NCBI GenBank assembly: GCA_021014945.1
Contig: MU266328.1
Span: forward strand, 372,001 to 436,000
DNA: 64,000 nt
Source: Leucogyrophana mollusca
Lineage: Eukaryota; Basidiomycota; Agaricomycetes; Boletales
Direction: 5' to 3'
Below, piece after piece: positions 47,432 to 57,344 of this stretch; the first letter of the stretch is position 1; each line of letters opens with the position of its first letter. The translations under genes were made by a program, and so were the position numbers. The notes under the pieces were generated by a model. It ran no database searches. It was not told where the DNA came from and saw only the letters and a list, made by a program, of their open reading frames with translations.

Positions 47432-47879
47432 CTTCAAAGCACCCCGAGTGCTCCTGTGAACCCTATAACGGAACTCTTGGGTGGATTTTCGGACCTTCTC
47501 GAGAAAATCGCTGTCCGCTCCAATGTTAGCAGTCGCGAAATGGTGGCCCACCAGCAAAAATAACTCCACCTGCCTGATCTGCACCGAGTGATCTAATTTT
47601 TGGTTTCATTGATAACATCACAGCATGGCAGTTGAAGCAACAAGTCGGATCGATATGGCGCAGGGGTAGTCGCACCACCGAGCTACTTGCGCTATTAGTA
47701 TTACAATTCTGCACGAGCCAAGTTACTTAGCATACCAGGTTGGTGAAATCTCGGGCTCTGTTGATACTATTAGTAGTATATACATAGCAGGTGCTTTCGA
47801 TTATACAAGGCGATTATGGTATCCTACAAATTAGACATTCTAGACAGTGACCCGCGACGTCGCTATCATGTTTGGGTGC
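47432..47879. other. intergenic, no supported gene
   Basis: Promoter of prephenate dehydratase on the left and the 3' side of regulator 2 on the right. A tRNA-like A-box near 47660-47700 was examined and rejected. Confidence 0.45.
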
Positions 47880-50664
47880 TCAGGGGGGAGGGGGTGGGAA
47901 AGACGCAGAGCTATATGGGGGCTGAAGTGCATCCACCTGAGTGCTGGCGTCCGAAAGTGCGTCACTGGTAGGGGTAGGACCTGTACTACTATTGACCAAT
48001 ACATGTTCAACTTGGGCAGCGGTCGGACCGCAAATTTCGTTAACACAGTAATCCAATAGTTTTTGGTAGCGATCTTCAGCATAGTTAGTTAGTGAGAGAA
48101 AGAAAGACAAAGTACTGACCCGCAAGTGGCACTCGTTGGCCCATCTTCACCAATGCCATCCTATCAGGAGGTGTGAATGCAGAAGGATTAAAAAACGACG
48201 ACAAGAATTTACCGAAAAAAATCGAGGTCAGTGTTAAGAGTCCGGACCTGTTGTGCACAGTTTGCATCTTTTGCCGCCCTCAGAAATCTTGCGAGGGCAC
48301 GGCCAGCAAGGTACCAGCAGAACTAGGAAGAAAAGCATGCGTCACTGTCGTAATGGTATCAATGTATCGAAGCATACCGGACAAAAGTAATCCAAAAGGC
48401 TGAGGTCGTAGCTCGTTGACCAGAGGGCATACAAGAGATCCAAGATTCCGCGAGCTCCTACCAGCATCTTCATCGCAGAGGTACAACGCATGCTCTCGAC
48501 GTTAGCATGCGGTTCGTGCAAAATGATCGTAGTCCTGTTACGCCCCAAGTGAACATGGATAGGCTTTACAGATAACTTCACTTACGCGTATACCGTTAAA
48601 TAAGTCGTGTACAGGTGTGAGTCCAGCCCGCCGTTGGCGAATGGGTCTCGCAGGTGATGCGGCAGGGATGTTCTGAAAGATGCAACGAGGTCATCGAGTT
48701 CAAAGAATGCAGGCGCTGTACGAAGGTCCAATTTCAAGGAGTTTCTGACGGTGCCTCGAGGCATAGACGAGGGATCACCAGCGTGCTGCTTGGCCCGAAA
48801 CCTGACGTTGAATGATTTTACCCGAGACAGCAACATCGTACTCTTGATGTACAATGTGAATGAATCAGTACAGTGGGGAGGATGATTGAGGAGTGTTTCT
48901 TGGAGGTGTGACCACTGTCTTGAGTCAAGAGCACTAGATGCCTGCAAATTTATCAGGAATGTAACTTCGAATATGTTCGGCTCGACTCACCGATTCTTCT
49001 GGAGCGTCTAGCCGAGCTGGCAGGGTTTGGGCTATATCATCGTCAGCGAGGGCGAGAGCCCATCCTGTCCCCGCACCGTGTTGGCGGTCGATTGCATAAG
49101 CGAGCCAGAAGGCGTTACGCCTTGTCTCGTCTTCCGCAAACGTGCGAGCAGGCGGTATCAATGATAGCGAGGCGACTTTATCTGTTATTGAGTGAAAAGG
49201 TTGTTTCATGTTCAAGCCCAAGGGAACAGAAAATCGCATGGAGTGTCCGCAGCTGGTGAAAACCTAAGAGAGTGTCAGATCAAGCTCGTTGGGGGAGTGG
49301 GTAATTTACTTCGACCCATCTGCGACGCCATGTTATGACTTAGATACAAGGGGTAGTTCCATGACCACAACTCACTTTGCGTTGCACCAGTAATACCATG
49401 TCAACGCCACGCACGCCTGAAAACATTGCCAAAGTTGATGGCCATTTGCGATGAATTGATCTACTTGCTCTTTAGCAAGTCGCGCTTGTTGTTCCGCAAA
49501 GGTCTCCTGCCGAAGTGAGCCTATAGCCAATTCAGCAACTCCCTTAATCCCACTATAATCCACGTACCTAATTGCTGGATAGGCACCTGAATGGCTGCTG
49601 TATATGTACTACTCACTGCACAAATAGCGTGAAGGACGGCAGGTATGGGAAAATCCGGGTGTGTGGGCGGAAGAGACAACGACGCCATGAAAGTCGGCAT
49701 GTGGACGAGTCGAGTCGAGTGAGGGTGAAAAGCAAAAAATGTTTCTACGCTATTGTGGGGCAACATCAGAAGGATAGCTATTGGGACACTCTGACCTACA
49801 GATGTCGCAAAAGATCGGGGTTGGGCAGATGTGGGGGCCAGTGATTCCAAAATATGTCGGAATGTGAGCTTGAGAAATCCGAGTCCTCGCTAAGAAAATA
49901 TGAATCTGGGTAGATTTGATTAATGTCGACCTGATTCGCTTGAGTTGTTAAGGCTAATGAGGGCTCGTCATAGATAGGTCCATTTATTGAAGGTTCGGAA
50001 GTCAGGAGGGGTACGGCTGCCGAGCTTGGTTGCGAGGACGAGGGACCCTCGGAGGCATTCCTACTACACGGTGTTTGGTCCTTCTGCCTCAGGAGGGCTT
50101 CTAGTTCGACTACACGAATGGCCGTTGTTTGATTAGTAGATATCTGGGAAAAGTGAGCAAACGAACGTATGCGATTTTCCAATCGTTCAACCCGATTTTT
50201 GGGTCCGTCAGGGACCGAAGCGTTGTTCTCGATAGCTGCAACTAGGGCGTCGTGTGGCTCCAGCTGTGAGACGAAGTATTCCGGCTCACCTTCATCAAAT
50301 GTACATTCAGGATGAGGCGGGAGCTGTTGTCCAGGTTGAGCATGCGCAATCGCATGAGAGTGTGAGCGAACACAAGTTGAACAAGGTCTGCGCGCGTCGC
50401 TAGAATAAAGGGTTTAAGTGGAAGGCCAAAACCTGCCATGAGATGGTAGTACCATTTCTAAACGATGGGTCATTATCGGTGAAGCTCGTTGCCATTGGAT
50501 GTACCTACCAACTTGCGCTTTCTGCACTGGTGACAAGCCTGTGAAAAAAAGTCAGAAATGCGCTGGGCAGGTGGACAATAGCTGACTTGATTTCTTTTGA
50601 GCACGCCTGCCTGTACGGCTTGGTGGGTATTTGTTGACTGAGGGGGGCCAGCGACTTTGGGCAT
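47880..50664 (-). CDS. Zn2Cys6 transcription factor 2 with fungal_trans domain
   Basis: Nuclear regulator and paralogue of the gene at 37507-40357. Start ATG 50664. The zinc cluster ACHQCRKRKLKC-DARRPCSTC comes from three exons. The middle one is a 5-base exon AAATG (50453-50457) that supplies Lys and the first two bases of the third Cys codon. The last Cys lies 22 residues on (HPECTFDE). A heptad-rich region follows (RVERLENRI, RVVELEALLRQ), then a motif shared with regulator 1 (WPPHLPNPDLLRHL versus WNPDLPDPQLLEH). The fungal_trans region shows FFAFHPHSTRLVHMPTFMAS, VLHAICAVSS and AFWLAYAIDRQHGAG. It ends YSSASFPPPPP at 47880. All introns seen are GT-AG. It may act on nearby genes, but no binding sites were identified. 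Confidence 0.83.
50453..50457 (-). other. 5-base microexon of regulator 2
   Basis: The exon AAATG lies between a 51-base intron (50458-50508) and a 53-base intron (50400-50452), both GT-AG. It is required to complete the C-x2-C-x6-C zinc cluster. In regulator 1 the same bases begin a longer exon, so one extra intron was gained here or lost there. Confidence 0.8.
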
Positions 50665-50934
50665 TACTAGTTACTGGTCGATCGTGGTTTGTTGAGGGTA
50701 CTAATGATGGCACCATTGATACACCGGCTCGGATGTGGCGCACGGCTTGATGTGGGTTTTACACAAGTTTTACATTTCACGTGCCGGGGTTTGGGGTCGA
50801 GGTGCCAAGAGTGAAGGTCCCCTAAGTGAACAGCGAAAAGCCTGCAAAACAAGTCCCCAATAGCCGATTAAACAATCGGGTGCCAAATATTGTACATCCG
50901 GTCGGTACTACTGGTCAGTATGTAACAATCCCAG

Positions 50935-53900
50935 TCAGACGCTGGTAAACATGCCGTTGCTAGCAAACGAAGAGGTAATGTTGTTCAATGTAACAACTGT
51001 TCCGGCAGGGTGTGTCGCAAGGAAGACGGACACTGAATTCCAAATTTGATTAAAAATCGGGTTTGAAAAAGAGGTGTCTTTGACGATCTCCGCAGACAAA
51101 GCGTTGACTGTCCAAGAGATGAAAGAATCAGATGCGGTGATAGCCCAATCGCGCAAGGCCTCGGCCTGAGGTGAACCAAAAAATAAAGAATCGCCTGGCC
51201 CCGTGAACGATGAAGCGGTGGAAGATACGTCGGAGGGCGTTACAGAACCGAACACTGCCACCTCGATTAAAGGCAGCTCTGCCAGAGACGCGAGGATAGC
51301 CGGTGCTGATGCGTTTGGGGGAACCGATGGATTGCCTAAGATGAAATCGACTAGAGCTTGAGCTTGAGTAACGTTTCCCACAGAAGACAAGAAATTGAAC
51401 AGGACGTGATCGAGGTGTTCTAGTGTTCCGTACATCCGCGGATCTCGTTGTGACGAGGTGATAGCGGAAGGATTTACGCCAGGCAGTCCGCTTAGGGTCT
51501 CCCCTACATATATAATAGCGCGGGAGGCTACCTCGGGTGTGAGGACGATAGACTGGTTTGCTACGCCCAACCGCGAATCACAAAAAGGCAGGCGTAACCG
51601 CGAGATGTCAAGAACACCATAAATGGGGCGATCGGGGAAGCAGGAGTATTCGAATTCAGAGGGTGGATTAATGGGAGAAAGCCCGAAAACAGTGGTTTCT
51701 AGATCTGATATGATGGCCGTTTGAGAAGGACTGAGACCTGGATAACAGCCAATAGGAGGTGGGAACGGTGCGGTGCTCGAGTTCGTGAGTAGGCTGACTA
51801 GAGCCTGGGAGCCCGGCGCAGAGGTTGCGTCGAAGGGAATGATTATGGGAGATGCTCGCACCGCAGCCATGAATGTTTGTAGGCTGCGAGGATCTTGTTC
51901 CAAAACCACTTGCCAATAATTGGCTAATGCCTGCTGATGTTGAGTAGCAGCAGCTTTGGGCCCTATCAGATACACGACATACGGACTAGGTCTAAAGGGG
52001 CGCACCTGATGCATACGAGTACATTCGATCAAGAACCGCGAGGGCGGTGGAGCCCACCTGTGAGCGCTGCTCACTACTGGGATTACCGTCGTTTATAAAC
52101 GACACATTCGGTTGCATCACGTTCTGCGCGGCGAAGTCGAATATATAACCAGATACTATTGTCGAAAAACCACCCGTCGGGGTAGTCACAGGACCATCTT
52201 CACTTCCTAGAGTGCTCCAGGGTGCCGAAGCGAGAAAATGTTGCATGTTCTTGGTCGCAGAAGTATCCTGTGATTCCGCAAAATTCCAGAGAAGAGCTGC
52301 TTGGGCCCATTCTGTCCTATTTGGGAAGGTCTGTGAATCAAAAGCATGGCCGATATCCACGAGCACTGCTTGGGAAGCACAGCTGCTACCGTCGGAAACA
52401 AGTTGAGCTTCCCACATGGAAACAGAGAGGGAGTCAAGGGTGTAGTTCACGCCGAATAGTGAGTTGGTTACGGGTATAAGATCCATAAGGCTTTGCGCCA
52501 AGCACTGAGTAGAAGCTCCACACACGCAAGTGGCGTCTGCGAAGAAGGTTAGACAGACAATGTATAACATGATAGAATGCACGCACTCAGGGTACAAGTA
52601 GCTCCTGCAAGACCGACAGGACAAGCCTGGGCCTTCCCCTTTCTTCCGAGAGCGACGCCCAGAGACACCGCGAGAACGAGCACAATCGCGAGTAATAGAC
52701 CACCGATGGTTATAGCTCGCTTTGTCCTTAGAGGTAAAGGTATACGCCGGATTTTAGAATTCGGCTCAGGTACGCCCCCTGAATCCATTGGATGATCGGG
52801 CTTTCTGTGTGGCACTAGCCGCTGGGTCCTATCAGGGGCAACATCGTATGCTTCAGCCAACGTGCGAGGATGCGTTCCCGTTTCCAACAGGCGCGACAGC
52901 TTGTCAGAACGATCGACCAGGGTGGGTAGGGGAAGATTTTCTTCCATAGTCCTGTGTGCTCGCTCCTCAGCGATTGTCATTGTCGGTAGCGTTGGAACAG
53001 GAGGCAAAGGTTTTGGTATACGAAGCCACCCCTCGACTTTTTGCCTGCCAGACACGATCGACCGTCTTGCCTGCATGCCTGTGGGAAGCCTCGATACCAA
53101 CGACGAAACGTAACTTTTCACAGTTCTGACTGAACGCGCAGACCGTCTGGAGGCGTGGCGAGATGGATATTCTCTGTCGCCAGACCGCGAGAGGAACGTG
53201 GTAGCATGGGCCATGGAATATTCGTAAGTCGGGGGCGTTATTCCATCGTCATCCATAGCATGAAGCCCCTCAGCTAACTTTTGATCATCTTTGCGCTCGG
53301 CGCTTTGGGCGCTAACCATAGAATGTACTTTTGTGTATGATGGTTCTCCGACGCTCGACGCAGACATCCGCGCCCCAGACACCCCACCCTTTGCGAACTT
53401 GTCTTCAGACCCCGATCCTCCGTAGAAATACCGATCCTCCGAGCGGGATAACAGACCTCTGCGTGAGTGTAAAGTCTCCGAAGCGGACGTCCGTTTGGAC
53501 GTCGAGGTCATACGGCCGTCCACATCAACTGGGTACAGGTGCGTGTTGAGATATTGGTCGGTTCGTTCGGGGGCAGTAGCTTCTTGGGAGAGGGAGGGGG
53601 AGAGGAGCACATGATTCTCAGCAGAGCCGGCGTCGGTGGGTCGCGATAACGGTGGATAGGTCATGTCAGAAATGGTGCTTATGACATCGTTCGCAAGCGG
53701 TGATGAAGGGTTGACGCTCGAACATTCCACGCTAAGCTGCGGAGTTCTGAACTCACTGTGATCTAGTCGTCCTGGAGAGGAAGACAGTAAAGATGTGATA
53801 AACGAAGTAGACAATAGCTGATCTTCGGCCTCCCCGACGACGATACTGGAAGAACCCTCGTGCCAGTCATAGGGCGAGAGAGCGGCGACGGATACAGGAG

Positions 53901-54375
53901 AAGGCGGGTCTGGCTTGCCAAGGGCGAGAGCACGTAGTCCCGAATGGATTTGACCAGGAGGCTGCGAGCCGTCCGAGGCTTTCTGAGGTGAGGGAGCGGA
54001 TGTGGCACTCGATTGAGCGGAATTGGCGATACTGTATGCTTTTCGTCTTAGCTGAGCCCCATCGTCCCTGATGATCGTCGAACTTCGGCGTGATGAGGAA
54101 GATGTGGGAGGCTCGGCTGTGGAAAAATGGCTTCTAACAGGAGATGGAATCACGAATTCGGATTTGCGTGGTGTTATAGGGATATCCGTCGGGGGTTGAG
54201 GAAATTCCGAGAGGCGAAGTGTCTCTCCCGTAGCTATGGTGCTAAAACTGATGGTGCTATCTGCGATGGCGGACAGGTTAGAAGATGCAGAGAGATGGGG
54301 GCGGTGCCGTGGGCTATCATTTGATGTGCCATCTCTACGGGACCGTCTATCATCGACGGATAATAGCTGGACCAT
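50935..54375 (-). CDS. large single-pass membrane protein with Cys-containing outer domain
   Basis: I recognise no characterised family. Three exons. The N-terminal half (about 560 residues) is disordered and rich in Ser/Pro/Arg, with many SP/TP sites. A basic segment (RIPLPLRTKRAITIGG) is followed by one transmembrane helix (LLLAIVLVLAVSLGVALG). After it, CPVGLAGATCTLNATCVCGA starts an outer domain of roughly 550 residues with NxS/T glycosylation sites (NATC, NRTEW, NVSF, NSS, NQSI, NVTQ, NASA, NITS). Topology fits a type II protein: disordered part inside, glycosylated part outside. The first intron (donor GTGCGTGC near 52592) preserves the Cys-rich junction; the second joins YAS to GPKAAATQ. 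Agaricomycetes have similar uncharacterised proteins. A cell-wall or surface role is a guess. Confidence 0.75.
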
Positions 54376-55072
54376 TGCTGGTGGATAAAAGGCCTGAGAA
54401 TGACCAGACGACCGGGGTGATATACAGGACGTACCCTGAGAGCATCAACACCGTTTCGTGATCGTATCAGCACACGAAATGACCTCCGAGACGCGTCCAA
54501 GACCAAGCCCTGCTAAGGACGCTGAGTGCTAAAGAATTAGAAGATAATTTAGTGGTCCGGGAAGCACTGTAAAAGAGCGGCAAGGCGATATCCAAGTAAC
54601 AGGACAGCCCAGTAAAGATCGACGGTGTTAGTGCTTACACCTGGGGGGTCAATGATGCGACAAAGAAGCTGGTTTTTCCTTACCATGGCTCCCAAGGCCA
54701 CGGCGATTTTAAAAACAAGCACTCCCACATCCAGGTACTCAGATGATGCAGTGACACTTTGTAACAGACGCCGACCAGGTGAACACGATCAGGGACGCGG
54801 GACTCGGCCATAGCCGATATCGTCGCACCCGTTTCACACGTCTGCGGTAACGTTGCTGGCGACAGGTGCACGACAGCACCCCAAAGATATGACAGCAGCT
54901 TACAGGAGAATGTGTGAAGAAATGGATAACAGTATAAAAGGGCTTCAGCGTCTCGATACGCAGGACGCTAGGCATATGGGTCGTAAAGGGAGCAACAACA
55001 TAAATGGGCGTGATATAGGAATCCATCTACATAACGGCAACCATGGGCAAAGGCGGCAGAGACCTTTTACTC
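54376..55072. other. intergenic, no supported gene
   Basis: Holds the promoter of the membrane protein and the 3' region of Rac1. No protein-like frame was found. Confidence 0.5.
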
Positions 55073-56033
55073 TCATGCAATAATGCATCCGCGACCACTT
55101 CTCTTCTCCTTCTTCGGAGGTGGGTTCACTGAAATTATATTTCAGTTGGACGCCGAAGCAAGACTCTAGCATGATTATCACTCACGGACGGCACGGATAG
55201 CTTCGTCAAATACTGTTTTCAGTCCCTTCTGAGTCAGCGCTGAGCATTCAAGGTACTTCACGGCCGCAATATCTTTAGCCATTGCGACACCCTGAGTGTA
55301 TTGAATGGGCGCCATCCGCCTGCAATTCGTATTCAGTAATGACACCGTCAGGACACGCGAATGCTTTACCGGTCGCGCAACTTCTCGACTGTAGATGGGT
55401 CTTCGCGCAAGTCAAGTTTAGTGCCGACGAGAACTACAGACGTGGATGGGGCATGGTGCGAAATTTCAGGCCACCACTGCAACCACTGTTGATTAGCTGT
55501 TTGAAGGAACACATGACCAGATGACACACCTTGGTTCTAACATTCTCGTAGCTCGGTGGGCTGACCAAGGAGAAACAAATCAAAAAGACGTCCGTTTGGG
55601 GGTAAGAAAGAGGACGCAGTCGGTCATAATCCTCTTGACCGGCAGTATCCCAGAGTCCAAGAGATATCGTTTTGCCATCGACCATCACATTAGCAGAGTA
55701 ATTGTCGAAAACTAAATTCGAGATTAGGGAGGACGCGCATACTGTCGAAGAACTGTCCGCATACCTGTCGGAATGTACTCTCCCTGCATGAGGTTGTTAA
55801 CGAGCGCTATTGAGATCGGACCAATGGCACATACCGGGAATGCATTCGTGGTGTATGATATAAGGAGACATGTCTAGCGGGCTAGTCATCAGGCCTCATT
55901 TTCTCTTCGTATCGAAGTTTGACTTGCCTTGCCAACGGCACCATCTCCAACGACGACACCTGGGGAGATAGCGTCAGCACATTACTGGAAGTGTTGGATC
56001 AGGTCGCTGGTACGCACATTTGATAGCTTGCAT
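55073..56033 (-). CDS. RAC1: Rac1-type Rho GTPase
   Basis: Small GTPase switch for polarised growth and NADPH oxidase. Spliced from ATG 56033: [49 protein letters not shown] (switch I), [20 protein letters not shown] (switch II), [18 protein letters not shown], then [26 protein letters not shown] (TKxD), and [20 protein letters not shown] (SAL). [15 protein letters not shown] is typical of Rac rather than Cdc42. The intron in the P-loop between GK and T (55874-55927) begins with GC (AAG|GCAAGT). The last intron (55129-55185) adds the tail [16 protein letters not shown], a polybasic stretch and CAAX box. If that intron is retained the protein stops after AVRE and lacks the lipid anchor. The Ala in the CAAX box is unusual for Rac. 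Confidence 0.95.
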
Positions 56034-56444
56034 ACTGGTATTTCGCGTAAACTTGTAGAACGCCTACGATGCAAGCGCTTTAAAAGTGGACTGAGCTGTT
56101 AGCGGTTTGAGACCTGGTGTCGAACTGCTTATTCCGGTCAACAGATCAATTTGCAGGCTGTTTGTGGCGGGATATGGGAAGTTACCAGACTTGCTTGGCG
56201 GCTAGAACTAAAGATGAGAGACCGAGAAATCTACCCGAGTAGGTTGAAGATATAATGGAAGGAACTGTCGTTTCTTGACGACCTGGCAAGTCAATGCAAG
56301 GATCAGTGTGGTTGGGCTGTACCTTGATGCAAGCCCGATAGTGTCCACACCAACAACACCAACGCCGGCCCAAATACAGCCTAAGTGATCCGTATCTCCG
56401 CATATTTCTCACGGTCTGTGAAGACATATCCTGAAATCAGAAGT
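56034..56444. other. 5' region of RAC1, no gene seen
   Basis: Short frames only (56182-56427 minus). Presumed leader and proximal promoter of RAC1, bordered upstream by the inverted-repeat element. Confidence 0.5.
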
Positions 56445-57009
56445 CTGAATCCACTGGGGTGGGTAGCTGTAGAATCCAGCCGTAGAAAATTTGTAGAAAA
56501 TTGAACATCGTGCGGGTAGGTAGCTGTCTACCCGAAGAAACAAACAAAGTCGGCATCTGTGTTGCCGAGCATCCCCCGTCGTGGTGTCTCTCGACGTCGA
56601 CGCCTTCCAGTCCTGCGCCTGGCTGGCGCCGTCGTTGCAGCCAGACTGGCCCGTAAAATAGCTTTAATTAGAATATGATATGTCTAAGATAAAATTGATA
56701 CAAATATTTTCAAACACTGTAAAAACCTTGAAATTTCTCTCCATAGATAGTTGATCAACTTTACTAATGTGATTACCGCAAAACTGCTTCGTTTTTGCGG
56801 CTCTTCTGGCCCTCGTCGTCGTTGTCGACGATGAGCGCGCTCAGATTGTCCGTGAGAAAAGTACTTGCGCACCGGAGTTAACTTCCGGAAATGAATGTGA
56901 TCTTTACTAAATAAACTATATTTACTCTGTTTGTACATGCCAAGATCTCGCGATTTTCTACGCGAATTCCACAGGTAGAATCTACAGCTACCCACCCCAG
57001 TCGATTCAG
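56445..57009. mobile_element. 565-bp MITE-like element with terminal inverted repeats
   Basis: The two ends are inverted copies. Reading inward from each end, CTGAATC(C/G)ACTGGGG then TGGGTAGCTGTAGA match for 29 bases with one difference, and the similarity weakens inward (a GTAGAAAAT is also shared). No open frame of transposase size lies inside; the middle is AT-rich with a GTCGTCGTTGTCGACGA hairpin near 56814. This is the layout of a non-autonomous DNA transposon. No clear target-site duplication was seen beside the outermost bases (left flank ...AAGT, right flank TGTC...). The superfamily is therefore unknown. It sits about 410 bases upstream of RAC1. Confidence 0.75.
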
Positions 57010-57344
57010 TGTCCTCCCTGAAATTCACCCAATTACAGGCCGTACATGCGGTATACAAAGCGAAAGCAAAACAAAACAGTAAAGACAACGAGACTCCAGG
57101 GAGTCAACGAATAGTACACAATACGATACCGGATAAACAAGAGCCAGTGCTCAAAAGGACCATAACAAAAGGTAACAACTATCAACGATCAAGTCAAGAG
57201 AGGATAAATAATCGGAAAAACACTGTAGGCGTCACACGAATCAAAAGGCAGCTGTGAGATGAAATGGCAACGCGTCGGAAAGGGCTGGCGACCGACAACA
57301 GTCTGCGCATGCAAGTAAGGATAGTTTGCGGCGGGGCCGAGAAA

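Noticed and set aside
47650..47710. Possible minus-strand tRNA (TAGCTCGGTGGT resembles an A box)
   Set aside because: The D-stem does not pair properly, no GGTTCGA-type B box follows at the right distance, and the acceptor ends do not match.
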